64,000 nucleotides of DNA from Devosia indica (GTDB lineage Bacteria; Pseudomonadota; Alphaproteobacteria; Rhizobiales; Devosiaceae). The notes beneath the pieces are model-generated. The model was not told the origin of the DNA. It did no database searches and saw nothing but the letters and a program-made list of their open reading frames with translations. Within the stretch, counting starts at the first letter, position 1, and each line of letters opens with the position of its first letter. Positions 34,992 through 42,874 of the stretch are shown here, one piece after another. The position numbers and the translations under genes were made by a program. The stretch is from NCBI RefSeq assembly GCF_003056405.1, contig NZ_PYVZ01000003.1, positions 124,001-188,000 of the forward strand, written 5' to 3'.

Positions 34992-35993
34992 CTAAAACCC
35001 AACCGCCCGCATCTCGCCGACCACGGTGCCACGCACATTCTTGATCGGCTGGCGGGCAAACTGCTCCAGCACAGCCTTCTGATTGGTGTCGGGATCGGCG
35101 AACTTCAAAAGCAGCGCGGCCACCATGGTGTGGCTGGCCACCATATTGCCGTCATCGCATTTGAGCGCATAACCCCAGCCCTTGTCGCGGATGGCGCCGC
35201 ATTGGACGCCTTCGGCGCCGCCCTTCTGCATCACACGGCCCATGAACGCCTCCATGACCAGCGTGTCCAAGTGTCCGGTGCCAGCAACCAGATGGGGATG
35301 GCTGGTGGCCGCATCGAACAGGGCCTGCGCCCCCCTGGCATGCTCGCCATCAAGGCCTTCGCCCGTGGCCATGCGGGCAAAGCCGCGCGCCCAGGCGCGC
35401 AATGGAGCGGCCCAGGTGGGAATGGAGCAGCCATCGGTGCCGCAGCGGTCCTCGGTCAGCTCCTCGCCGATCACATATTCCACCGCGGCCCGAACGGCCT
35501 TTTGTACGTCATGTTCCCGCTCGACATAGCCTTGGGTGGGCACGCCCATAGCCAGGGCAACGCTGAGCATGCCCGAATGCTTGCCCGAGCAATTATTATG
35601 CAGCGCACTGGGTTCGGTGGCCGCGGCTCGCAGGGCCTGGCGCGCCCTGGCATTGGTGGGCACATGCGCGCCGCATTCCAGATCGTTTGCCGAAAGACCC
35701 ATGCGGTCGAGAAACCGGCTCACATTACTCACATGCTCGTCTTCGCCGTGATGGGAGGCGCAAGCCAGCGCCAGCTCTTCGGGGGAATGATGAAAACGCT
35801 CGGCAGCGTGCCGGTCGAAAATGGCCAAAGCCTGCATGGACTTGATGGCGGAGCGGGGGAATATGGGCCGATCGATATCGCCGGCAGAGGCAATCAGCTG
35901 GCCCTGTGCATCGACGATAACAAAGGCGCCGCGATGCCGATTTTCAACCCAATTGCCGCGCACGGCTTCGGCGAGAATGGGGTTGGCATCCAT
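34992..35993 (-). CDS. Class 3 L-asparaginase (R. etli ReAV type)
   Basis: A 333-residue enzyme that hydrolyses L-asparagine to aspartate and ammonia. It matches the R. etli ReAV family residue by residue at the known functional positions: Ser48 and Lys51 (RSAIK), Ser80 (CASHHGE), and the zinc ligands Cys135, Lys138 (NNCSGKHSGM) and Cys189 (DGCSIP). The second catalytic Lys is probably K257 in MQKGGAEG. The family is unrelated in fold and sequence to E. coli type I and II enzymes. The ribosome binding site overlaps the terminator of the upstream gene (see 35997-36042). Confidence 0.9.
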   Translation of the reverse strand: MDANPILAEAVRGNWVENRHRGAFVIVDAQGQLIASAGDIDRPIFPRSAIKSMQALAIFDRHAAERFHHSPEELALACASHHGEDEHVSNVSRFLDRMGLSANDLECGAHVPTNARARQALRAAATEPSALHNNCSGKHSGMLSVALAMGVPTQGYVEREHDVQKAVRAAVEYVIGEELTEDRCGTDGCSIPTWAAPLRAWARGFARMATGEGLDGEHARGAQALFDAATSHPHLVAGTGHLDTLVMEAFMGRVMQKGGAEGVQCGAIRDKGWGYALKCDDGNMVASHTMVAALLLKFADPDTNQKAVLEQFARQPIKNVRGTVVGEMRAVGF

Positions 35994-35996
35994 AGC

Positions 35997-36042
35997 AAAA
36001 AACTCCGGTCCTGGTTCCCTACCACGAACAACCGAGGACCGG
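35997..36042 (-). terminator. Terminator-like hairpin overlapping the asparaginase ribosome binding site
   Basis: On the minus strand, CCGGTCCT (36042-36035) pairs with AGGACCGG (36012-36005), extended by GGTT/AACC with one bulged base, and six T residues follow (36002-35997). It ends the SH3-protein transcript. The GGAG at 36006-36003 lies nine bases before the asparaginase ATG (35993-35991), so the only visible ribosome binding site is part of the stem base. Confidence 0.75.
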
Positions 36043-36095
36043 AAAAGTCAACATGCATGGGATGGTGGTCCAGTGGACCGACCTTGGGAGAGTGG

Positions 36096-36434
36096 TCAGA
36101 TGTCCCAGTCCTGGACCGGAACGAGATAGCGCGAATTGACCCAGCCCTTGGTGTCGCCGCGTTCGACGAGGCACCAGTCCGAGCTGTTCTCGACCTCGAT
36201 GCAGCGCTCCACCCAGACATGCAGGCCGGGTGCAAAGCTGCCCACCTTCTGGGAGTAGCTGGCCGGCCACTTGCGGACATTGAGCTTGTCCCAATCAGCC
36301 ACGCCGGTGACCTGGCCGAGCGTATCGACATGATAGCCGGCGGCCATGGCGGGCTGCACGGCAAAGCCGGCGGCGGCGGTGACGATCAGGCCGCACAGCG
36401 CGGCGACGAGAACTTTTTCCTGAGCCTTGTTCAT
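36096..36434 (-). CDS. Secreted SH3-like domain protein
   Basis: A 112-residue protein with a signal peptide (VLVAALCGLIVTAAAGFAV, probable cleavage after AMA). The mature part of about 80 residues reads as a bacterial SH3 domain: KLNVRKWPASYSQKVGSFAPG, in part, then WCLVERGDTKGWVNSRYLV. Two cysteines (RCIEVENSSDWC) may form a disulfide. Such domains bind cell-wall or protein ligands; the ligand here is unknown. It has its own terminator. Confidence 0.8.
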   Translation of the reverse strand: MNKAQEKVLVAALCGLIVTAAAGFAVQPAMAAGYHVDTLGQVTGVADWDKLNVRKWPASYSQKVGSFAPGLHVWVERCIEVENSSDWCLVERGDTKGWVNSRYLVPVQDWDI

Positions 36435-36549
36435 TTCGAGTGCCCTCCGAAACTTGATGTTGGAAATACCCTGGCACCATGGATTTGAACCGATGCTGAT
36501 GGGCGTATTCAGCTTGCGTTCATTTTGGCGCCAGGGCGGCGAAGCGGTG

Positions 36550-36972
36550 TCAGTTCAGGTCCCGCTGATGGACATAGAGGTAGATGCTGTTGCCGCCGGC
36601 AAAGCGCAGCGAGACCACGTCGTTGTGGTCGTAGCCCTTGGCGGCCAGTGCGCTCATCAGCGTCGCATTGCGGGCAATGGGGGTGCGCAGCAGGTTGACA
36701 TTGCCGTTGATGAACAGGGTGCCGTAATTGTTCTTTCCGGGCACTGTCGGATCTTCGCAGATCGGGTAGATGAACACCTTCTGGTCCTGGATGCCCTGGA
36801 TGTCGAAGGCGTTGACCGAACGCATATGGCCCATTTCGTCTTCACAACTGTGGTCCGGGCCCGAGCTGGGATAGTTGGGCGTTCCGGGGAAATTGGCCTG
36901 AGCGTAGCTGGGCAGCGCGGCGGAAGCGGTGGCGAGGCCTGCGAGCAGGGCAAGAGCGGTGAGTTTGAGCAT
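36550..36972 (-). CDS. Small secreted protein of unknown function
   Basis: A 140-residue protein with a clear signal peptide (MLKLTALALLAGLATASA, cleavage near SYAQA). The mature domain contains two Cys residues (DHSCEDEMG, YPICEDPTV) that may pair, and beta-rich segments (GTLFINGNVNLLRTP, GGNSIYLYVHQRDLN). I recognise no family. It lies upstream of the SH3 protein on the same strand, with 115 bp between them, and could be a neighbouring envelope protein. Confidence 0.65.
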   Translation of the reverse strand: MLKLTALALLAGLATASAALPSYAQANFPGTPNYPSSGPDHSCEDEMGHMRSVNAFDIQGIQDQKVFIYPICEDPTVPGKNNYGTLFINGNVNLLRTPIARNATLMSALAAKGYDHNDVVSLRFAGGNSIYLYVHQRDLN

Positions 36973-37193
36973 TTTCGTGTCTCCTCAATACTGGTGAAGC
37001 GGCCGCTGGGCGGTCCGCGTGTCGATGCTGGGCACCGAGCTTGGAGACGGTTATGAGCGTGGCCGCTTGAACCGGTGCTGAGAGCGCCGTTCATTCTTCG
37101 TTAACGCGCGGGACCGGTTGGCAGAACCGGCGTTCCGCAATAGGCTGGTAAACGAGAGCGTGGAAAATTCGCGTGGAAAAAGAGGAGGTTCTA

Positions 37194-38054
37194 ATGACCA
37201 AGGTTCTGGTGACCGGCGGTAGTGGCAAGCTTGGGCGGGCGGTGCTGCGCGATCTGGTGGAACATGGCTATGAGGTCCTCAATGTCGATCAGCAGCCCCT
37301 GCCCGAGCCGATTTGCCCCAGCGTGCGGATCGATCTGAGCAATTTCGGCGAGGTGTCCAGCGCTATCCTGGGGGGTGTGGATGAACGGGGCGGGCCGTTC
37401 GATGCGGTGGTGCATCTGGCGGCCATTCCGGCGCCGGGCCTGTCGGCCAATGCGCGCACGCTGACCAATAATGTCACCTCAAGCTACAATGTGTTCGAAT
37501 CCTGCCGTCTGGCCGGGATCAAGAATGTGGTTTTTGCGTCGAGCGAAACCGTGCTCGGCCTGCCTTTCGATAATCCGCCACCCTATGCGCCGGTGGATGA
37601 GGAATATTTCCCGCGGCCCGAAAGCGCCTATTCGCTGGGCAAGCTGCTGGACGAAACCATGGCGGCCCAGTTCTGCCGCTGGGACCCGGAACTGCGCATG
37701 GTGGGCCTCAGGTTCTCCAATGTGATGTATCCGGAGGACTACAAGGCCTTCCCGGGCTTCGACAGTGAGCCGCGCAAGCGCAAATGGAATTTGTGGGCCT
37801 ATATCGATGCGCGCGACGGGGCGCAGGCGGTGCGCCGGGCGATCCAGGCGGAGTTCACCGGCTTTGAAGCCTTCATCATCGCCAATGCGGATTCGGTGAT
37901 GTCCCGCTCCAATATTTCCCTCTTGGCCGAGGTGTTTCCCGAGGTCGAGCAGAAGGGCAATATTTCGACCAATGGCACGCTGCTCTCGATCGAGAAGGCC
38001 AAGCGCATGCTGGGCTACTCGCCCCAGTTCAGCTGGCGCACCGAGATCAAGTAA
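37194..38054 (+). CDS. NAD(P)-dependent sugar-nucleotide epimerase/dehydratase-like SDR
   Basis: A 286-residue extended short-chain dehydrogenase. The ATG at 37194 follows GAGGAGG. The dinucleotide motif is VTGGSGKLG near the N-terminus; the catalytic Ser/Tyr/Lys positions fit ASSETVLG and YSLGK. VVHLAAIPAPG is typical of UDP-glucose 4-epimerase-like and uronate dehydrogenase-like proteins. The substrate cannot be assigned. It is just upstream of nasTS but is not obviously part of that unit, as a likely NtrC site lies between them. Confidence 0.8.
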   Translation: MTKVLVTGGSGKLGRAVLRDLVEHGYEVLNVDQQPLPEPICPSVRIDLSNFGEVSSAILGGVDERGGPFDAVVHLAAIPAPGLSANARTLTNNVTSSYNVFESCRLAGIKNVVFASSETVLGLPFDNPPPYAPVDEEYFPRPESAYSLGKLLDETMAAQFCRWDPELRMVGLRFSNVMYPEDYKAFPGFDSEPRKRKWNLWAYIDARDGAQAVRRAIQAEFTGFEAFIIANADSVMSRSNISLLAEVFPEVEQKGNISTNGTLLSIEKAKRMLGYSPQFSWRTEIK

Positions 38055-38095
38055 GCGTCCAGTCCGCCGGGCGCGCGCGCCGCTGCAAGCAAAAT

Positions 38096-38112
38096 TGCAT
38101 CGGAAATGTGCA
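38096..38112. promoter_or_regulatory. NtrC-like binding site upstream of nasT
   Basis: TGCATCGGAAATGTGCA is a 17-bp dyad whose spacing and half-sites follow the NtrC consensus TGCAC-N7-GTGCA. A site of the same form is found before the narK leader (44668-44684). It lies about 40 bases before nasT. Binding is inference. Confidence 0.6.
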
Positions 38113-38149
38113 TTTTGTGCACTTGTGCTTTTTCTGAGCAAAGGCATAA

Positions 38150-38749
38150 GTGCGCAAGATGCCGAGCCCCGACCTGTCCATCCTGATCATCGACGAGAAC
38201 CGCATTCGCGCCTCGATCATCGAGGAAGGCCTGCGTGAGGCCGGCTATGCGCGCGTGGCGGTGATCCATGACGTCAACGAGGTCGGGCGCACCATCGCGC
38301 TGACCATGCCTGACGTCATCTTCATCGACCTTGAAAACCCCAAGCGCGACACGCTGGAACATTTCTTCTCGCTCAGCCGCGCCATCCAGCGCCCCATCGC
38401 CATGTTCGTCGACCGCTCGGACGGCACGATGATCGAAAAGGCGGTCGAGGCGGGCGTCTCCGCCTATGTGGTCGATGGCCTCAAGAAGGAACGCGTCAAG
38501 CCGATCCTCGACATGGCCATTTCCCGCTTCAATGCGTTTTCGCGCCTGAGCCGGGAGCTCGAAGAGGCGCGCAGCGCGCTCGAGGAGCGCAAAATCGTCG
38601 ACCAGGCCAAGGGCATTCTGATGAAAACCAAGGGCCTCTCCGAGCCCGAGGCCTATGCACTGCTGCGCAAGACCGCGATGAACCAGAACCGCAGGCTGAT
38701 CGATATTGCCCAGAGCCTGATCACCGCCGCCAATCTGCTTGGGCCATAG
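38150..38749 (+). CDS. nasT: NasT-type ANTAR antiterminator
   Basis: A 199-residue protein with a receiver domain followed by an ANTAR RNA-binding domain. Receiver: ILIIDENRIRASI with an acidic residue, FIDLENP with the acceptor Asp. ANTAR at about 130-195: LEEARSALEERKIVDQAKGIL, MKTKGLSEPEAYALLRKTAM, NQNRRLIDIAQSLI. A GTG at 38150 or an ATG at 38159 could be the start. NasT releases transcription from leader terminators of nitrate genes when nitrate frees it from NasS. Two such leaders lie at 40148-40331 and 44818-44970. Confidence 0.9.
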   Translation: MRKMPSPDLSILIIDENRIRASIIEEGLREAGYARVAVIHDVNEVGRTIALTMPDVIFIDLENPKRDTLEHFFSLSRAIQRPIAMFVDRSDGTMIEKAVEAGVSAYVVDGLKKERVKPILDMAISRFNAFSRLSRELEEARSALEERKIVDQAKGILMKTKGLSEPEAYALLRKTAMNQNRRLIDIAQSLITAANLLGP

Positions 38750-38759
38750 GAGTACACCC

Positions 38760-39968
38760 ATGTCCCTTCCCCACCTGACCGCCGGCTTTCTCCCCCTGCT
38801 CGACAGCGCCCTTCTGGTGCTGGCGCATGAACTGGGCATCGCCGAAGAGGAAGGGTTCACGCTGGGCCTGACGCGCGAATCCTCCTGGGCCAATATCCGG
38901 GACCGGACGGCGCTCGGGCATTTCGATATTGCGCTGGTGCTGGCGCCGATGCCCATTGCCGCCAATCTGGGCCTGACCCCGATTGCGACCCCGATGATCG
39001 CCCCGGTGATGACCGGCCTGGGCAATAATGCCATTACCGTCAGCGCCGATCTCTGGTCGAAAATGGCCGATGCGGGTGCCCCCGGCGACCTCGCGGCCGG
39101 CCCGGCCGGCAAAGCGCTGGCGCAGGTGATCCACTCCACCCCCCGGAAGCTGCGTCTGGCCGTGGTGCACCAGACCTCCTCGCATAATTACGAATTGCGC
39201 TATTGGCTGGCCGCCAGCGGCATCGACCCGGATCGCGACGTGGAGATCGTGGTGCTGCCGCCACCCCTGCTGCCCGAAGCGCTGGGCGCGGGTGGGCTTG
39301 ATGGCTATTGCGTCGGCGAGCCCTGGAACAGCGTCGGCGTGGCCAATTTCGGCGCGCGCATCGCCACGACCAAGTCTTCGATCTGGCAATGGAGCCCCGA
39401 CAAGGCTGTCGGCATGCGCTCAGACTGGGCCGAACAGAATCCCGATCTCGTGGCCGCCACCATTCGCGCGGTCTATCGTGCCGGCCAATGGTGCCAGGAC
39501 AGCGCCAACCATCGGCGTGCGGCCGAGATCATGGCGGGGCCGGCCTATCTCAACCAGCCGATGGAGATCGTCGCGCGCGCCCTGACCGGCCAGATCGATG
39601 GCGGGGTGCAACAGCTCAGCATACCGGACTTTTATGTCCCCCACGCCGGGGCCGCCAACTTCCCCTGGAAGAGCCACGCCCTCTGGTATTACAGCCAGAT
39701 GGTGCGCTGGGGCGAAGTCGGGTTCAGCGCCGCCAATGCGGCCAAGGCCGCCGCCACCTTCCGACCTGACCTATATCGCGCCGCACTCGCTCCGCTTGGC
39801 GTTGCCGTGCCGGCCCAGGACCTGCGTATCGATGGCGCCCAGGCGGACAAGCACGCCACACCTGCGATTGGCGGCACGCTTGAGCTGGGGCCGAACCGGT
39901 TTTTTGACGGCCAGATCTTCGACCCCAGCGCGGTCGAGTCCTACATTCGGTCGCAGGCCACTTCCTAA
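38760..39968 (+). CDS. nasS: NasS-type nitrate sensor (NrtA-like, without signal peptide)
   Basis: A 402-residue protein homologous to the nitrate-binding protein NrtA ([25 protein letters not shown]). It starts MSLPHLTAGFLPLLDSALL with no signal peptide, so it stays in the cytoplasm, as NasS does. It sits ten bases after nasT. In known systems NasS binds NasT and inhibits it; nitrate or nitrite binding releases NasT. The NrtA-like domain shares the same motifs as the true NrtA encoded next to it at 40331. Confidence 0.9.
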   Translation: MSLPHLTAGFLPLLDSALLVLAHELGIAEEEGFTLGLTRESSWANIRDRTALGHFDIALVLAPMPIAANLGLTPIATPMIAPVMTGLGNNAITVSADLWSKMADAGAPGDLAAGPAGKALAQVIHSTPRKLRLAVVHQTSSHNYELRYWLAASGIDPDRDVEIVVLPPPLLPEALGAGGLDGYCVGEPWNSVGVANFGARIATTKSSIWQWSPDKAVGMRSDWAEQNPDLVAATIRAVYRAGQWCQDSANHRRAAEIMAGPAYLNQPMEIVARALTGQIDGGVQQLSIPDFYVPHAGAANFPWKSHALWYYSQMVRWGEVGFSAANAAKAAATFRPDLYRAALAPLGVAVPAQDLRIDGAQADKHATPAIGGTLELGPNRFFDGQIFDPSAVESYIRSQATS

Positions 39969-40121
39969 CGCCCCATTTATGTGCATACACCTTGCTATGC
40001 ACAAGAATTGACCATAAATTTGGTGACATGCCGCCGCAACGGGCAGCTTCGTGAGCGACGCCCAGACGGCCGATTTCCACAAACCATTGAGCAGGTTGAA
40101 TTTATCGCAAGGTGGGCCGAT

Positions 40122-40137
40122 TGGCACGCTTCGTGCA
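40122..40137 (+). promoter_or_regulatory. Sigma-54 promoter of nrtA
   Basis: TGGCACGCTTCGTGCA fits the -24/-12 consensus TGGCAC-N5-TTGCW with TG-C spacing kept; the T of the TTGC is G here. The predicted start is near 40148. The matching element before narK is at 44792-44807. Confidence 0.75.
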
Positions 40138-40147
40138 ATGTATCGAG

Positions 40148-40283
40148 CGAGTGAGCTCCTCCCAAGACGGCTCATAACATATCGGCGTCCGACGACGGGC
40201 GCTCCAATGGCAAAGCCGCCAACTGGCAAGCGTCCGATCAATGGATCGGAGCGCATGTGCAGTTGGCGGCTTGTTTGTTTTTT
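40148..40283 (+). promoter_or_regulatory. NasT-type leader with terminator before nrtA
   Basis: The region has a first stem TGAGC (40152-40156) with GCTCA (40170-40174). A second hairpin is GCGTCC (40185-40190), loop GACGAC, GGGCGC (40197-40202). The terminator has 13 perfect pairs: AAGCCGCCAACTG (40213-40225) with CAGTTGGCGGCTT (40260-40272), followed by a T-rich run to 40283. The gene start is 48 bases further. NasT binding to a leader hairpin is expected to prevent termination. Confidence 0.7.
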
Positions 40284-40330
40284 GGAGCATTCGCACGGCC
40301 GCCGGTTGTCGACACAACACGGAGACGATG

Positions 40331-41740
40331 ATGACTGCGACTACCTGCCCCACGCCGCCACGCCACCGCCTCACGCCGCTGCTTGCCGGTCTTGCCCTGG
40401 GCCTGCTGACCAGCACGGCCAGCAGCGCCGCCATGCTCGACGTCGAAAAGGACGAACTGAAATTCGGTTTTATCAAGCTCACCGACATGGCCCCGCTCGC
40501 CATTGCCTATGAGCTTGGCTATTTCGAGGATGAAGGGCTCTATGTGACGCTCGAGCCACAGGCCAATTGGAAGGTGCTGCTCGATGGCGTCATCACGGGC
40601 TCGCTCGACGGCGCCCACATGCTTGCCGGCCAGCCGCTGGCCGCCACCATCGGCTATGGCACCGAAGCCCATATCGTCACCCCCTTCTCCATGGATCTCA
40701 ATGGCAACGGCATCACCGTCTCCAATGCCGTGTGGGAGTTGATGAAGCCGCACCTGGAAATGGATGCCGAGGGCAAGCCAGTCCACCCGAATTCCGCCGC
40801 CGCGCTCAAGCCGGTGATCGAGGCGTTCGATATCGAAGGCCGCCCGTTCAATCTGGGCATGGTCTTCCCCGTTTCCACCCATAATTACGAATTGCGCTAT
40901 TGGCTGGCCGCCGGCGGCATCAGTCCGGGCTATTATTCGCCCGAGGATGTGTCGGGGCAGATTGCGGCCGACGCCTATCTCTCCGTGACCCCGCCGCCGC
41001 AAATGCCCTCAACGCTCGAAGCAGGCACCATTGACGGCTACGCGGTAGGCGAACCCTGGAACCAGGCCGCCGTGTTCAAGAAAATCGGCGTGCCGGTCAT
41101 CACCGATTACGAGATCTGGAAGAACAATCCCGAAAAGGTCTTCGGGATCACTGCCGAGTTCGCTGAAACCAATCCCAACACCACGCTGGCCATTACCAAG
41201 GCGCTGATCCGCGCCGCCAAGTGGCTTGATGAGAATGACAATGCGAACCGTGCCGAAGCCGTCGAAATCCTGTCTCGCTCCGAATATGTCGGTGCCGATG
41301 CCGAGGTTATCGCGGCCTCGATGACCGGCACGTTCGAGTTCGAAGCAGGCGACGTGCGCGAAGTGCCCGACTTCAACGTCTTCTACCGCTACTTTGCCAC
41401 CTATCCCTATTATTCGGATGCCGTCTGGTATCTGACCCAGATGCGCCGCTGGGGCCAGGTGGCCGAGGACATGCCCGATAGTTGGTATGACGAGGTCGCC
41501 AGGTCGGTCTACAAGCCAGACATCTATCTTGAGGCCGCGCGCCTGCTGGTCGAAGAAGGCCATGTGGATGAGGCCGATTTCCCCTGGGACAGCAGCGGCT
41601 ATCGTGAGCCGACCGCCGAGTTCATCGACGGTGTCACCTATGACGGCACCAAACCCAACGCCTATATCGACAGCCTGCCTATTGGGCTGAAAACCGGCGA
41701 CAGCGTCGTCGGCGCCGAAGTGGTTGCTGCCGCCAACTGA
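40331..41740 (+). CDS. nrtA: Nitrate ABC transporter substrate-binding protein
   Basis: A 469-residue periplasmic protein. I chose the ATG at 40331 ([12 protein letters not shown]), five bases after GGAGA; an ATG three bases earlier is possible. Signal peptide at about residues 14-32 ([17 protein letters not shown]). The mature domain holds the NrtA/CmpA signatures: [32 protein letters not shown]-like [14 protein letters not shown] and [12 protein letters not shown]. It delivers nitrate (and perhaps nitrite) to the NrtB membrane subunit. First gene of nrtA-nrtB-nrtCD, behind the sigma-54 promoter and leader. Confidence 0.92.
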   Translation: MTATTCPTPPRHRLTPLLAGLALGLLTSTASSAAMLDVEKDELKFGFIKLTDMAPLAIAYELGYFEDEGLYVTLEPQANWKVLLDGVITGSLDGAHMLAGQPLAATIGYGTEAHIVTPFSMDLNGNGITVSNAVWELMKPHLEMDAEGKPVHPNSAAALKPVIEAFDIEGRPFNLGMVFPVSTHNYELRYWLAAGGISPGYYSPEDVSGQIAADAYLSVTPPPQMPSTLEAGTIDGYAVGEPWNQAAVFKKIGVPVITDYEIWKNNPEKVFGITAEFAETNPNTTLAITKALIRAAKWLDENDNANRAEAVEILSRSEYVGADAEVIAASMTGTFEFEAGDVREVPDFNVFYRYFATYPYYSDAVWYLTQMRRWGQVAEDMPDSWYDEVARSVYKPDIYLEAARLLVEEGHVDEADFPWDSSGYREPTAEFIDGVTYDGTKPNAYIDSLPIGLKTGDSVVGAEVVAAAN

Positions 41741-41790
41741 CATGCTCGGGTGGCCGCACGCCGGCCACCCTCAGCCCTGAGGACCACAAC

Positions 41791-42864
41791 ATGACCCTTG
41801 CAAGCGAAGCCCCCGCCACGACTGGCGACCGCCGGCAGAAGCTGTTTACTGCCATCAACCGTTCTGCCGCCTGGCTCAGCGCATTGGGCCTGGGATGGCT
41901 TGTGCCGCTGCTCAAGATAGCGGCTGGCGACGACCCTCGCGAACAGATGGGCGCGTTGCGCGACAGCCTGCTCTTTCCCCTGCTCGGAATTGGCGTCTTT
42001 CTGCTTGCCTGGGCAATGCTTGCGCCGCAGGTGCAAACCTCGCTTGGCGCCATTCCCGGCCCCGCACAAGTCTGGGAACAGACCGGTGCGCTCTGGCAGG
42101 ACCATGTGGCCGAACGCGAGAAGGAAGCCGATTTTTATGTGCGCCAGGATGAGCGCAATGCCGAGCTCGTCGCCGAGGGCCGCGAGGACGATGTCAAAGT
42201 GCGCGCCTATACCGGCAAGCCGACCTATCTCGATCAGATCGTCACCTCGCTCAAAACCGTCGGCCTGGGCTTTCTGATCGCCACCATCATCGCCGTGCCA
42301 CTCGGCATTGCCTCGGGGCTCAGCAAGCCGTTCAACGGCGCGCTCAATCCGCTGGTGCAATTGTTCAAACCGGTCTCGCCTTTGGCCTGGCTCCCCATTG
42401 TCACCATGGTGGTCTCGGCGCTTTATGTGGACGCCAGCGACGCCTTTCCCAAGGCGCTGGTCATTTCGGCGGTCACCGTCACTCTTTGCTCGCTCTGGCC
42501 GACACTGATCAATACCGCGCTGGGCGTTGCGTCAATCGACAAGGATCTGGTCAATGTCGGCAAGGTGCTGCAACTCTCCACCGCAACGACCATCACCAAG
42601 CTGGTGCTGCCCTCGGCCCTGCCGCTGATCTTCACCGGGCTGCGCCTGTCGCTCGGTGTTGGCTGGATGGTGCTGATCGCCGCCGAGATGCTGGCGCAGA
42701 ATCCGGGCCTGGGGAAATTCGTCTGGGATGAATTCCAGAACGGCTCATCCTCCTCGCTGGCCCGCATCATCGTCGCCGTGCTGACCATCGGTATTATCGG
42801 CTTCCTGCTCGACCGGGTGATGTTCACCCTGCAGACCGCCTTCACCTTCTCCGGCAAGCGATAG
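41791..42864 (+). CDS. nrtB: Nitrate ABC transporter permease
   Basis: A 357-residue membrane protein, longer than usual NrtB because of about 100 residues at the N-terminus. The BPD transporter core has the EAA loop region, seen as LVNVGKVLQLSTATTITKLVLPSALPLIFTGLRLSLGVGWM in part, with PSALP and L-S-L-G-V-G-W-M typical of NrtB/SsuC/TauC. About six or seven hydrophobic segments are present. It is 50 bases after nrtA and ten before the ATPase gene. Confidence 0.88.
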   Translation: MTLASEAPATTGDRRQKLFTAINRSAAWLSALGLGWLVPLLKIAAGDDPREQMGALRDSLLFPLLGIGVFLLAWAMLAPQVQTSLGAIPGPAQVWEQTGALWQDHVAEREKEADFYVRQDERNAELVAEGREDDVKVRAYTGKPTYLDQIVTSLKTVGLGFLIATIIAVPLGIASGLSKPFNGALNPLVQLFKPVSPLAWLPIVTMVVSALYVDASDAFPKALVISAVTVTLCSLWPTLINTALGVASIDKDLVNVGKVLQLSTATTITKLVLPSALPLIFTGLRLSLGVGWMVLIAAEMLAQNPGLGKFVWDEFQNGSSSSLARIIVAVLTIGIIGFLLDRVMFTLQTAFTFSGKR

Positions 42865-42874
42865 GACCTTAACA

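Larger units (their letters stand above)
39969..40330 (+). other. Intergenic and leader region of the nrtA operon
   Basis: A 362-bp non-coding stretch. It contains the palindrome TGTGCATA (39980-39987) with TATGCACA (39996-40003), a sigma-54 promoter (40122-40137) and a structured leader ending in a terminator (40213-40283). No gene is visible. Confidence 0.75.

Noticed and set aside
35130-36488. A 452-codon plus-strand frame opposite the asparaginase and SH3 genes
   Set aside because: It spans two well-supported minus-strand genes and a terminator between them.
39980-40003. TGTGCATA-N8-TATGCACA before nrtA as a classical NtrC site
   Set aside because: The half-sites are in the outward order and the spacing is not the NtrC spacing, so I list it only as a palindrome in the region.
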